Shown here: in pieces, positions 51,157 to 59,500 of the stretch
Numbering within the stretch: the first letter of the stretch is position 1
Layout of the letters: each line of letters begins with the position of its first letter
Origin: JARRKC01 sp037388505
GTDB lineage: Bacteria; Acidobacteriota; UBA6911; RPQK01; JAPXNP01
Reading direction: 5' to 3'
Assembly (NCBI GenBank): GCA_037388505.1
Contig: JARRKC010000006.1
Location: forward strand, 40,989-104,988
DNA length: 64,000 bases
Program-made: the position numbers and the translations under genes
Notes under the pieces: model-generated
Database searches by the model: none
The model's input: the letters and a program-made list of their open reading frames with translations, nothing else
Told to the model about the DNA's origin: nothing

Positions 51157-52104
51157 CTAGTCGAGCGCCGTCTTGCGCTGATCGCGCCGTCTCTTGAAAA
51201 TCCAGGAAACGGCGATACTCACCACGTAGAGAATCACCATGGGCCCGCTCCACAGGAAAAGATTGAAGGGGTCCGTCGTCGGGGAGACGACCGCGGCAAC
51301 GATGGTGATGATGAGGAAGGCGTAGCGAAAGTTCTTCCAGAGAAATCGTGGAGTAACGATGCCGAAAATCGACAAGAACGCGACCAGCACGGGGAGCTGG
51401 AAGACGGCTCCCATTCCCAGAATAATCAGCAATTCGAAGTCGAAGTAGTCCATCGCCGTAATCATGGCCTGGAAATCCTTGCCAAACTGATTCAGCAGGA
51501 AGTCCAGAGCGGGCGGCAGGACGATGTAGTACGCAAACATTCCTCCCAGGACGAACAACACCGTCGAGGACAGAAGAAACGGGAGGACGTAGCGCTTCTC
51601 CTTGCGATAGAGGCCGGGTGCGACGAACAGCCAAATCTGGAACAGAATGAATGGGATGGCCAGAAAGATCGCAGCGGTGAAGGACACCTTCAGGTAGATC
51701 GTGAACGGGTCGGTCGGCTTGATCACCACCAGCTTGTCGACGACGCCCAGGATCGGAGCTTCCAGGAATCTGAAGATGGCCGTATGAAAGACCCAGGCCA
51801 CCACGAAGGTGCCTGCGACGGCCACGATGCTGTACAGGATTCGGCGCCGGAGCTCATCCAAATGTTCCAGGAAGGTCATCCGACCACCGAGTTCGGCTTC
51901 TCCCGTTTCGGGATCGTCGTCGGGATCCGAAGGAGGAGCACCGGACGATCTCGGGGGCTGAGGAGGCTGTCCCTGGTGTGAATCCGCTGTGGTACCAGCA
52001 GACTCCTGCGGCCGAGTGCCCTCGGAAGGCACGGTATTCTCGGGTGTCGGCGCAGCCGATTCTGAATCCGGGGTCCCGTTAGATGGACTCGTCGAGTCGT
52101 TCAT
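51157..52104 (-). CDS. tatC: Sec-independent protein translocase TatC
   Basis: A 315-residue inner-membrane protein with six helices. TFLEHLDELRRRILYS is the conserved N-terminal segment with the essential glutamate/arginine region; PLIFQIWLFVAPGLYRKEKRY-type loop FQIWLFVAPGLYRKEKR, FGMxFAYYIVLP (GGMFAYYIVLPPAL), FGIVTPRFLWKNFRY and AAVVSPTTDPFN follow. The first 75 residues are a low-complexity acidic/proline extension not seen in most TatC proteins. TatA lies 27 bases upstream. It recognises twin-arginine signals, several of which occur in this window. Confidence 0.94.
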   Translation of the reverse strand: MNDSTSPSNGTPDSESAAPTPENTVPSEGTRPQESAGTTADSHQGQPPQPPRSSGAPPSDPDDDPETGEAELGGRMTFLEHLDELRRRILYSIVAVAGTFVVAWVFHTAIFRFLEAPILGVVDKLVVIKPTDPFTIYLKVSFTAAIFLAIPFILFQIWLFVAPGLYRKEKRYVLPFLLSSTVLFVLGGMFAYYIVLPPALDFLLNQFGKDFQAMITAMDYFDFELLIILGMGAVFQLPVLVAFLSIFGIVTPRFLWKNFRYAFLIITIVAAVVSPTTDPFNLFLWSGPMVILYVVSIAVSWIFKRRRDQRKTALD

Positions 52105-52131
52105 TGAGTGAAATGCTGGGAGGGGCGAGGA

Positions 52132-52344
52132 TCAGAGCTTGATATCTTTCTGGATCTTGCGGAGTTCTTCCTGCTCGTTCTTGACTTCGTCTTCCCATGT
52201 CCTCTTCAGCTCGTTGGTAGCTTTCTTGAATTCGGCCAAGCTCTTCCCCAGCGAGCGGCCCAGTTCGGGCAGCTTCCTCGGACCAAACACCAGCAACGCG
52301 ATGATGAAGATTACGACAAGTTCGGGGAAGCCGAGATTCCACAT
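52132..52344 (-). CDS. tatA: TatA-family pore subunit
   Basis: A 70-residue protein with a single N-terminal helix (WNLGFPELVVIFIIALLVF), the invariant FGPRKLPELGRSLGKSLAEFKKAT amphipathic segment (read in parts) and a lysine/glutamate-rich tail. The polar residue in FPE is glutamate, as in TatA/TatB. It is followed by tatC on the same strand, so the pair forms a minimal TatAC system, with no separate tatB in view. Confidence 0.92.
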   Translation of the reverse strand: MWNLGFPELVVIFIIALLVFGPRKLPELGRSLGKSLAEFKKATNELKRTWEDEVKNEQEELRKIQKDIKL

Positions 52345-52488
52345 AGCGGTTCTTCTTCCACGTCAGTGTAGTCCACGCCGGAATGGCAAGTCAACCGGAG
52401 CACGCCGGCTGGGCGGTGCAGCAGAACACCGAGGTTCAAATGATATACTGAACATCTTGAAACCTGCCCCAGCCAAGGAAACTGACTG

Positions 52489-54156
52489 ATGCATCGAATT
52501 CGAATCAGACTCGGCACGCTGCTTTTGTTCATCGTGACCCTTGCCGCAGCACTCGGTGGACTGCTCGGCGAAAAAGTCAGCGCGGAGACCCCGCTCGAGG
52601 AAGGCAGCCAGAAGCTTCTCAAGACATTCACAGAGGTACTCGCGACCGTTCAGCAGAACTACGCGGACAAGACGAAGTCGGGCGTTCTGGTCGGGAATGC
52701 CATCCGCGGCATGCTCCGGACACTCGATCCCCACAGCTCGTACTTCTCGACGGAGGATTACGATCGGCTGCAGGAGGAACAGAAGGGCAAGTACTACGGC
52801 TTGGGGATCACGATCCGCTCCGAGTCTCCGGGCAGCGGACGCGTGGTCGTCGTCGAACCTCCGGCTCCGGGTACGCCCGCCTATAAGGCGGGGCTTCACG
52901 CCGGCGATGTCATCGCGAAGATCGAAGGCAAACCGATCGATGACTGGGACCTCAACGAGGAGGTTATTCCTAATCTCAAGGGGCCCAAGGGCACGTTTGT
53001 CAACATCACAGTGGAACGTCCGGGCGAGGATGAGCCGTTGCAGTTCAGGGTGGAGCGGGATGAAATCCCCCTGTACACCATCAAGTACGCTTTTCGGATT
53101 CGCCCCAAGATCGGCTATATCCGCATCAGCCGCTTCGCCGAGACGACGAGCCGGGAGCTGGACAAGGCTCTGGACTCAATCGGTGAAGACTCCTTGGAGG
53201 GTCTGATCCTCGACCTGCGTGACAACCCGGGTGGCGCCCTCAGCCAGGCTCTGGCTGTTTCGGATCGGTTCCTCGACAAGGGGGAGAAGATCGTTGCGAC
53301 TCGATCGCGCAACGGGAAGGAAAGTCGCGTCTATCGAGCCGAGCGCACCGAGCGTTACCACTATCCCATGGTAGTTCTGATCAACAGAAACAGCGCCAGT
53401 GCGAGCGAGATCGTCTCGGGCGCCTTGCAGGACCACGATCGAGCTCTGATCCTGGGGGAAACGAGTTTCGGAAAGGCCCTGGTTCAGACGATCTTTCCTC
53501 TGGCCGGGCAGAGAGCGCTCGCGCTCACGACGGGACGCTATTACACTCCGAGCAATCGTCTCATCCAGCGCGACTACTCGCATGGATTCTGGGATTACTA
53601 CAACAGCCGGAGCGACGAGCAGGCTTCTGTGCATCATGATGGCAAGGAATACTTCACCGACGGCGGCCGAATCGTCTATGGAGGCGGGGGCATCATGCCG
53701 GACCAGGAGGTCGGCCTCGATCGGATACCGCTGACTGCCAGGAAGATCCAGCGCAAGAATCTGTTTCGCGACTATGCCTCAAAAGTCGTTTCGGGCGAGA
53801 TCCCTTCGAGCCTGCTGAACGAACTGCCGGCGAAGCCGGATAAGCTACAGGAGAGCCAGGCGGATGAAGTCATCACCGACCTGCAGATTCGAGGAGAGAG
53901 TCTCGAGCATTTTCGGAAGTATGTTGCGAATCATTCCCTCACTTTCACCGACGCTGAGTGGAACTCGGCGAGGCCGGTGATTCGGAATTTTCTGAAGCAG
54001 GAACTGCTCCTGCTGCTCGTGGGCGACGAAGCCAGCTACCGTGTCGCGCTGAATCTGGACAAGCAGGTTCAAACGGCTATCGAACGATTACCGCAGGTGA
54101 CGGTGTTGTTGCAGAAGTCCATGACCGAGGCACGCTCTCAGAACGCACAGCCCTGA
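52489..54156 (+). CDS. S41-family C-terminal processing peptidase
   Basis: A 555-residue protease. A signal peptide or anchor (RIRLGTLLLFIVTLAAALGGLL) is followed by a helical lead (aa 40-90), a PDZ domain (about 100-180, GLHAGDVIAKIEGKPI) and the catalytic domain: YIRISRFAE, LEGLILDLRDNPGG, NSASASEIVSGALQD with catalytic serine, and GETSFGKALVQ with catalytic lysine. It should act in the periplasm on C-termini of exported or lipid-associated proteins. The C-terminal 120 residues are an extra helical region. ATG 52489 follows AAGGAAAC. Confidence 0.92.
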   Translation: MHRIRIRLGTLLLFIVTLAAALGGLLGEKVSAETPLEEGSQKLLKTFTEVLATVQQNYADKTKSGVLVGNAIRGMLRTLDPHSSYFSTEDYDRLQEEQKGKYYGLGITIRSESPGSGRVVVVEPPAPGTPAYKAGLHAGDVIAKIEGKPIDDWDLNEEVIPNLKGPKGTFVNITVERPGEDEPLQFRVERDEIPLYTIKYAFRIRPKIGYIRISRFAETTSRELDKALDSIGEDSLEGLILDLRDNPGGALSQALAVSDRFLDKGEKIVATRSRNGKESRVYRAERTERYHYPMVVLINRNSASASEIVSGALQDHDRALILGETSFGKALVQTIFPLAGQRALALTTGRYYTPSNRLIQRDYSHGFWDYYNSRSDEQASVHHDGKEYFTDGGRIVYGGGGIMPDQEVGLDRIPLTARKIQRKNLFRDYASKVVSGEIPSSLLNELPAKPDKLQESQADEVITDLQIRGESLEHFRKYVANHSLTFTDAEWNSARPVIRNFLKQELLLLLVGDEASYRVALNLDKQVQTAIERLPQVTVLLQKSMTEARSQNAQP

Positions 54157-54201
54157 CGAGCTCACGATCGCTTCGGCTTTCATCGCGGATCCTGATACCC
54201 A

Positions 54202-55119
54202 ATGAGATTCTGTAGTTTCTTCCACCAGAGTGAGCAACGCTTTGGCCTCCTGACGGGTTCCGACATGGTCGTCGATCTGGTCGAAGCCGGTCGGGCGCTC
54301 TATTCCGACGGCGCACTTCGCGGAATCGACGAACGCATCCTCCAGGCCGCTGACCTGAAAGCCTGGCTGGCGACGGGGGAGGAAGCCCTGGAGGTTGCCT
54401 CAGCAGTCGCCAAAGCCGCGGAGGACGGGTTGAAAGCGGGAGCCTATCCGCGACGCCAAACGCGCCTCGTCGCTCCAATTGCCAATCCGGGCAAGATCAT
54501 CGCCGTGGGGCTCAACTATCGACAGCACGCGCAGGAACAGGGGGAAGAACTCCCGAAACGTCCGATTCTTTTTGCCAAGTTTCCGAGCGCGGTCATCGGT
54601 CCCGATGAACCGATCAAGCTTCCCCCCACGAGCCGGCAGGTGGACGTGGAGGCCGAACTCTGCGCCGTCGTTTTGGGGTGTTGTCGACGCATCGATCGCC
54701 AACAGGCCAGATCACTGCTGGCCTTTACGATCGGCAACGACGTGAGTGCCCGAGATTTTCAGTTCTCGGATCGGCAGTGGGTTCGGGGCAAGTCGTGCGA
54801 TACATTCGCCCCGGTCGGCCCGACCATTGTCACCGTTGATGAACTCGGCGATCCCCACAGCCTCGGAATCACCCTCCTGCTGAACGGCAGCGTTCAGCAG
54901 GAGAGCAACACCTCTGACATGATCTTCGACAGCTACGTGCTGGCGGAGTTCATTTCCGAGACGATCAGTCTGGAGCCGGGAGACCTCATCTACACCGGGA
55001 CTCCCTCGGGCGTCGGGGTGTTTCGCGACCCCCAGATCTTTCTCAAGCCCGGTGATGTGGTCGAGGTTTCCATTGAGAAACTGGGGACTCTGAGGAATCC
55101 CGTGGTTGCGGACGAATAG
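54202..55119 (+). CDS. fumarylacetoacetate hydrolase family protein
   Basis: A 305-residue enzyme. IIAVGLNYRQHAQEQG and FAKFPSAVIGPDEPI start the FAH fold; VDVEAELCAVV gives the metal-binding glutamates, IGNDVSARDFQFSDRQWVRGKSCDTFAPVGP the active loop, and DLIYTGTPSGVGVFRDP the family C-terminus. Members split C-C bonds or hydrolyse/decarboxylate 2-keto acids in aromatic and catechol breakdown; 2-hydroxyhepta-diene isomerase and oxaloacetate decarboxylase activity are possible. The substrate is not deducible. It lies 45 bases after the protease gene. Confidence 0.9.
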   Translation: MRFCSFFHQSEQRFGLLTGSDMVVDLVEAGRALYSDGALRGIDERILQAADLKAWLATGEEALEVASAVAKAAEDGLKAGAYPRRQTRLVAPIANPGKIIAVGLNYRQHAQEQGEELPKRPILFAKFPSAVIGPDEPIKLPPTSRQVDVEAELCAVVLGCCRRIDRQQARSLLAFTIGNDVSARDFQFSDRQWVRGKSCDTFAPVGPTIVTVDELGDPHSLGITLLLNGSVQQESNTSDMIFDSYVLAEFISETISLEPGDLIYTGTPSGVGVFRDPQIFLKPGDVVEVSIEKLGTLRNPVVADE

Positions 55120-55238
55120 GAGAGCCGTCCCCGGTTGTCCCAGTGCCCCCGGGGAAAAACGATGCTGCGGCCGCCCCACGAACGCCGCGTTTTCGATGGC
55201 CCTTCCAGCTTTCCCGGTGGCCACCCTCTCGTCACCCG

Positions 55239-55258
55239 GACAAGCGCGGACGCTTGTC
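55239..55258. terminator. intrinsic-terminator-like hairpin between FAH and GNAT genes
   Basis: GACAAGCG-CGGA-CGCTTGTC forms a perfect 8-bp stem with a 4-base loop, followed by TT on the plus strand. It lies between two convergent genes and directly abuts the GNAT stop at 55259, so it could end transcripts from both sides. Confidence 0.6.
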
Positions 55259-56194
55259 TTACCTCTCCCAGATGAACGCACTGAAGCTCTTCTGTATCTC
55301 GAAGCCCGTCCGGAGGTAGAGTCGAAACGCACGGGCATTGGCCTCCGAGACCGAGAGCGTAATCCGTTCCAAACCCTGACTCCGACACTGTGCAAGAAAA
55401 CAGTTCAGCATAATCGTTCCGAGTCCCCTGCCTTGGTATCGACGGCGTACCGAAAATTGCGGAATCATCTCAGTCGTCTTCTGCGTTCGAGTGGCCAGCA
55501 GGACTCCCGAGACCTGGTCGAAGTGGTCGACCGCAACCAGTGTGTCCTCGGGGCGGAAGCGGCCGCAGGCCGGACTGTCGATGAGATTCCTCAGGAACCG
55601 GACGCATCCCTGGCGGCTCTGATAGTCGTGGCAAAGACCGGCATCGATGGAGTTGTGGTAGCTGTCGAACACCAGTTCTGCTGCAGGCAGAAGGTCCTTC
55701 GTCTGCCACTGGCGAAATCGCCAGGGTGCGCTCTGAGGCAATACCGGCTCTTCAACGAGGCATTCCGCCAAGGGACAGACCAGGAAGTGTCTGGGCAGGA
55801 TTCGGAATCCACAGGCACTGAAGATGGAGTGAAACTGGCAGTTGAACTCGAAGATCTGGGTTTCGATCCGCTGCACTCTCGAAGCGGAGGTAGCCGCGGA
55901 GACGGTACGCTCGATCAGAGCAGAATAAGCCTGCGGGCAGGCGTGGTCGTCAGATACGTAGATGTTCCCGATGAAGGCGACGGGTCGGTCGATGACGAAA
56001 TAGGAGTATCCGCAGGCCCGCTTGCCCTCTCGCAGCACGAACCCGGGAAGGGTTCGGGACGCGATGAATTTTCGGAGAATCTCCAGAGTCGGCTCGTAGT
56101 CCCAGAAAATGTAATCGTTCCAGTGCCGAGTCTCCTCCGCAAAGATCGGTTCGAGGTCCTCAGTTGAGCAGTCTTTGAGAGGAACCAGCTCCAT
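55259..56194 (-). CDS. GNAT-family acetyltransferase with two GNAT-like halves
   Basis: A 311-residue protein. The C-terminal half (about 155-311) has the acetyl-CoA motif IPQFSVRRRYQGRGLGTIML and ends ANARAFRLYLRTGFEIQ, both typical of GNAT enzymes. The N-terminal half has GFVLREGKRACGYSYFVID and FIGNIYVSDDHACPQAYSALIERTV, a weaker GNAT-like pattern without a clear pyrophosphate loop. Such tandem proteins acetylate amines or amino acids in the cytoplasm. The gene stands alone, divergent from the HPF/sigma fusion. Confidence 0.85.
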   Translation of the reverse strand: MELVPLKDCSTEDLEPIFAEETRHWNDYIFWDYEPTLEILRKFIASRTLPGFVLREGKRACGYSYFVIDRPVAFIGNIYVSDDHACPQAYSALIERTVSAATSASRVQRIETQIFEFNCQFHSIFSACGFRILPRHFLVCPLAECLVEEPVLPQSAPWRFRQWQTKDLLPAAELVFDSYHNSIDAGLCHDYQSRQGCVRFLRNLIDSPACGRFRPEDTLVAVDHFDQVSGVLLATRTQKTTEMIPQFSVRRRYQGRGLGTIMLNCFLAQCRSQGLERITLSVSEANARAFRLYLRTGFEIQKSFSAFIWER

Positions 56195-56293
56195 CGCACA
56201 GTCATTCTACACCTCGCGTCCGCCCGCCAAGAGCAGCCACGCACCGGTCGGTTGTCCTCCTTCCATTCCCGCAACACCCTGCAAAGTGGAGGT

Positions 56294-56323
56294 TTGCCCA
56301 ATCTGATCGCGGCACCGTATAAT
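56294..56323 (+). promoter_or_regulatory. sigma-70-type promoter placing transcription start at the HPF/sigma ATG
   Basis: TTGCCC (56294-56299), an 18-base spacer and a perfect TATAAT (56318-56323). The ATG is at 56333, 9 bases after the -10 box. A usual start site 6-9 bases downstream would give an mRNA that begins at, or within three bases of, the ATG, with no ribosome-binding site: a leaderless transcript. Confidence 0.6.
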
Positions 56324-56332
56324 CGGCTGTAG

Positions 56333-57283
56333 ATGAACATAAAGATTCACCCCCGTAATCTCGATTTGTTGAAGAGCCATGAGAAACTCATCGATCGGCA
56401 GTGTGCAAAGATTCGCAAGATGTTGCCGACCTTTGCTCCCGAGACAGTGGACATCGACGTGAGCCTCGCAAAACTCCCCCGGGGAAGCCAGTTTCAGACC
56501 GGATTGGTCCTGACCCTCCCACAGCGCGTGATCAAGGTGGAGGAGATCGAGAACAACCCGACGACCAGTCTTGTCCACGCATTCGGGGAGCTCAGGCGTC
56601 GAGTCGAGCGATTCAAGAGTCAGCTGAATCGAGAGAAGTTGTGGCACAAACAGCCTCTGCCCACGGCCTCGACCATTCCCTTGACGCGATGGGAGGTGGA
56701 GAGCGAGGCCAACGCCCACCTCGAGAAACTCGAAAACTACATTCGCCGTGAAGTCTTCCATCTCGTCATCCAGGGTGAGCTTCCTCCGGGCGTATTGGAG
56801 CCGCAGGCTCTGGTCGATGACGTCTTCCTGTTCGTAACGTCCCGGCCTGAAGGGAGACCGGAGGGGCTGACCATCGAGCAATGGATGTTTCAGGTGGCAC
56901 GCACGATCCTGCATGACCATCTCGAAGAGATCGATACGCACCGGGAAGAGCCCCACATGGAGGAGGAGGCCGAGGAGCAGAAGCAGTGGGAAGACGAGGA
57001 TCTGGACTTCTACCAACCCGATGAATCGATGCACCTCGAGGATCTTCTGCGCGACGGCAGCATCTCTAATCCGGAGCAACTCCTCGAGCGCGAGGAAACC
57101 GAAGCCCAGCTGCAACGGGCAATCGCCGCACTCCCTGCTTCGATCCGCGAATCCTTCGTGCTTTTTGCTCTCGAGGGCTTCACTTCGGACGAGGTGGCCA
57201 TGATGACCGGAAAGGAACCTCAGGAGATCCTGGACGAAGTCGAGCACGCGCGGGAGGCACTGCGCCGGGACTTGAAGGCTTGA
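56333..57283 (+). CDS. HPF/RaiA-like domain fused to a sigma-70-like regulator
   Basis: A 316-residue fusion. Residues 1-105 match the ribosome hibernation factor fold: MNIKIHPRNLDLLKSHEKLI, a helix, then VDIDVSLAKLP and LRRRVERFKSQLNREKLW. Residues about 120-205 look like a sigma region 2 (LVDDVFLFVTSRP, EQWMFQVARTILHDHL), and 255-315 like region 4 (ALPASIRESFVLFALEGFTSDEVAMMTGKEPQEI, in parts), with an acidic linker between. Its end overlaps the aminotransferase start in TTGA. Role is unknown: linking ribosome state to transcription is a guess. It may start leaderless. Confidence 0.8.
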   Translation: MNIKIHPRNLDLLKSHEKLIDRQCAKIRKMLPTFAPETVDIDVSLAKLPRGSQFQTGLVLTLPQRVIKVEEIENNPTTSLVHAFGELRRRVERFKSQLNREKLWHKQPLPTASTIPLTRWEVESEANAHLEKLENYIRREVFHLVIQGELPPGVLEPQALVDDVFLFVTSRPEGRPEGLTIEQWMFQVARTILHDHLEEIDTHREEPHMEEEAEEQKQWEDEDLDFYQPDESMHLEDLLRDGSISNPEQLLEREETEAQLQRAIAALPASIRESFVLFALEGFTSDEVAMMTGKEPQEILDEVEHAREALRRDLKA

Positions 57284-58458
57284 GGATCGCAGATCGTCTA
57301 CAACGGATCAGCGCTTCCCCGACGATGGCCGTTATGCTGGAGGCGCAGCAACTGCGGGCCCAGGGCATCGATGTGATCGACCTGGGTCCGGGGCAGCCCG
57401 ATTTCCCGACGCCTGAGCCAATCAAGAAAGCAGGCATCGACGCGATCATCCGGAATTTCACCCGATACACGGCAAGTGCCGGTCTCGACGAGCTTCGCGA
57501 AGGCATCGCAGAATCCTTCAACCGCCGATGGGATACGCACTTCGGCGCAGAAAACGTCGTGGTCACCGCCGGCGCGAAGCCGGCCGTCTTCAATGTTTGT
57601 ATGGCCGCCTTCCAAGATGGTGACGAGGTCGTCATACCGTCCCCGTACTGGGTGACCTTTCCTGAGGTCGTCAAGCTGACGGGGGCGTCCCCGGTCCAGG
57701 TTCCCACCTTCGAGGAGAACGGTTTCGTTCCGGAGATGGATTCCCTTGAATCCGTTCTGACAGATCGGACACGGGGTCTGATCCTGAACACGCCGAACAA
57801 CCCGACCGGGGCCGTCATCCCGGAATCGGTACTCGGACAACTCATCGAGTGGACCCGGAGTCGGGGGTTGTTTCTGCTCTCGGATGAAACATACGGTGAG
57901 TTCACCTACGCCGGAAGAGAGCACGTTTCCCTGGCGGCTTACCTCGGAGAGTCAGCGGCCGCGTTTGCGGTCGTGGGTTCCTTTTCGAAGGTTCACTCCA
58001 TGACGGGATGGCGCATCGGCTATTGCCTGGGTCCTACGGATTTGATGGCGAAGGTCAATGAATTTCAAAGCCATCAGAGCGGCAACCCCTGCTCGATCTC
58101 CCAAAAGGCCGCGATCGCGGCACTGCATCGCAGCGAGAGTGAACTCGAAGCGATGCGCCAGGAATTTGCACGGCGACGGAGTCTCGTTCTGCACAGGTTG
58201 GAGTTGCTTCCCGGATTCCGTTGTGTTCCACCCGAAGGGGCCTTCTACGTCTTTCCCAATGTGGAGGAGGCCATGAGTGCAGTGGGCTGTGAAGATTCCG
58301 TTGAGTTCTCGCGGTTTCTTCTTCGCGAGGCTCGGGTTGCCACGGTGCCCGGTTCCGCTTTCGGCGCTGACGGCTACATCCGTCTCTCGTACGCCGCTCC
58401 CAGCGAACTCTTGGAGGCCGCCTTCGATCGACTGGCGGCCGTCTTGCACCGGCCCTGA
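57280..58458 (+). CDS. class I/II PLP aminotransferase, aspartate/alanine type
   Basis: A 392-residue PLP enzyme. IDLGPGQPDFPTPEPIKKAGIDAI and the NTPNNPTGAVI motif, followed by LSDETYGEF, GSFSKVHSMTGWRIGY (Schiff-base lysine) and GSAFGADGYIRLSYA with the carboxylate-binding arginine, place it with aspartate/prephenate-type aminotransferases. The TTG start overlaps the HPF/sigma stop, so the two are translated together. The substrate could be aspartate, an aromatic amino acid or N-succinyl-diaminopimelate. Confidence 0.92.
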   Translation: MRIADRLQRISASPTMAVMLEAQQLRAQGIDVIDLGPGQPDFPTPEPIKKAGIDAIIRNFTRYTASAGLDELREGIAESFNRRWDTHFGAENVVVTAGAKPAVFNVCMAAFQDGDEVVIPSPYWVTFPEVVKLTGASPVQVPTFEENGFVPEMDSLESVLTDRTRGLILNTPNNPTGAVIPESVLGQLIEWTRSRGLFLLSDETYGEFTYAGREHVSLAAYLGESAAAFAVVGSFSKVHSMTGWRIGYCLGPTDLMAKVNEFQSHQSGNPCSISQKAAIAALHRSESELEAMRQEFARRRSLVLHRLELLPGFRCVPPEGAFYVFPNVEEAMSAVGCEDSVEFSRFLLREARVATVPGSAFGADGYIRLSYAAPSELLEAAFDRLAAVLHRP

Positions 58459-58474
58459 ACAGGCGAATCAGAGT

Positions 58475-59227
58475 ATGGAAGGGCTGGCCGATATCTCGAT
58501 TCTCCTCGTCGCCCCCAAGAACTCCGGGAACGTGGGTGCGACCGCACGCGCGATGAAGAACATGGGGCTGCGACACCTGAAGCTGGTCGGCCCTTGCGAT
58601 CCCCTGGCACCCGAGAGCGTCGCTTTCGCCGTGGGCGCGGTGGATCTGCTGCAGCAGGCCCGAATCTTCGATACGTTTGAAGAAGCTGTCGCCGATCAGC
58701 AACTCGTCTTCGGAACCACTTCGAAGCGCGGCCGCAAAGTCCGGACACGTCTGTTCGACGTTCACAGCGCCGGGGCTCGAATCCGAACCCTGGGGAAGAA
58801 CCAACGTGTATGCGTGGCGTTCGGTCCGGAGAGAAGCGGACTGAACGAGGCGCAGCTTGCCCGTTGCCAGTATCTGATCAATATCCCGACCGCGCCCTCG
58901 TTTCCTACTTTGAACCTGGCTCAGTCGGTTTTGATCGTGGCGTACGAGATCTTCTCGTGTGCCGGCACTGATCCCGACGAGCACCTGGATTTGGCGGATC
59001 AGTCGAGCCTCGACCAAATGTTCGAGCAAGTCGAAGCCACTCTCCTGAAAATCGGTTTTCTGAGCACTGCGAATCCCGGGCACATCATGCGATCGATCCG
59101 CCGGTTCCTCGGGCGGGCCGATCTGACTCCCCGCGACGTTCGAATCGTTCGGGGCATCATGCGTCAGATGGACTGGTTTGCGCGGGAGGGACGGCATCTC
59201 GACCCGAGCCAGGTCCGAAAGCCTTAG
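58475..59227 (+). CDS. trmJ: SpoU/TrmJ-like 2'-O-RNA methyltransferase
   Basis: A 250-residue SPOUT methyltransferase. ILLVAPKNSGNVGATARAMKNMGL is motif 1, VAFGPERSGLNEAQL motif 2, and IPTAPSFPTLNLAQSVLIVAYEIF motif 3 with the SAM-binding knot. The C-terminal 90 residues form the TrmJ-type extension. Known TrmJ makes 2'-O-methyl groups at tRNA position 32; a close relative could act on rRNA, so tRNA is probable but not certain. ATG 58475 is the start in the family frame; no overlap with the gene upstream. Confidence 0.9.
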   Translation: MEGLADISILLVAPKNSGNVGATARAMKNMGLRHLKLVGPCDPLAPESVAFAVGAVDLLQQARIFDTFEEAVADQQLVFGTTSKRGRKVRTRLFDVHSAGARIRTLGKNQRVCVAFGPERSGLNEAQLARCQYLINIPTAPSFPTLNLAQSVLIVAYEIFSCAGTDPDEHLDLADQSSLDQMFEQVEATLLKIGFLSTANPGHIMRSIRRFLGRADLTPRDVRIVRGIMRQMDWFAREGRHLDPSQVRKP

Positions 59228-59500
59228 CCGGTATTTTCATCTAAATATAAAAAAGATTCGTTGTACCCATTTCATTCACCCCCTTCCTGTGCTAGGATGA
59301 TGAGAATTTCCAGAAGCCCGATACCCTAAACCGAGAAGCTGTTGCCGAACCTACGCACAAAACCACTGCCGGGGGAGTGGGAGAGGTTACGGTTTTTCGG
59401 GTGACTAGAGAAGCCGTACCGGAAGAGGGAAGTCATCGAGGGCCATCTCCGCCGAAGTAGACTGCCGAAAAGGGTAGGATTTGTTCGGAGAGTTGACTAA
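59228..59500 (+). promoter_or_regulatory. structured 5' leader upstream of the multihaem cytochrome gene
   Basis: TGTGCTAGGAT (59288-59298) looks like an extended -10 box, implying a leader of about 195 bases. Within it CCACT (59363-59367) pairs with AGTGG (59376-59380), and GGTTACGGTTTTTC (59385-59398) pairs almost fully, with G-U pairs and one bulge, with GAGAAGCCGTACC (59408-59420) over a 9-base loop. No known riboswitch class fits. The region otherwise holds no gene. Confidence 0.4.

Noticed and set aside
55106..56167. A 353-residue plus-strand frame
   Set aside because: It is antisense to the GNAT gene, and the GNAT motifs are unmistakable on the other strand.
59340..59425. GEMM (cyclic di-GMP / cGAMP) riboswitch in the cytochrome leader
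   Set aside because: Isolated phrases resemble it, but the conserved GACGCAAAGCC core and a GNRA loop on the first hairpin are absent, so I only call it a structured leader.
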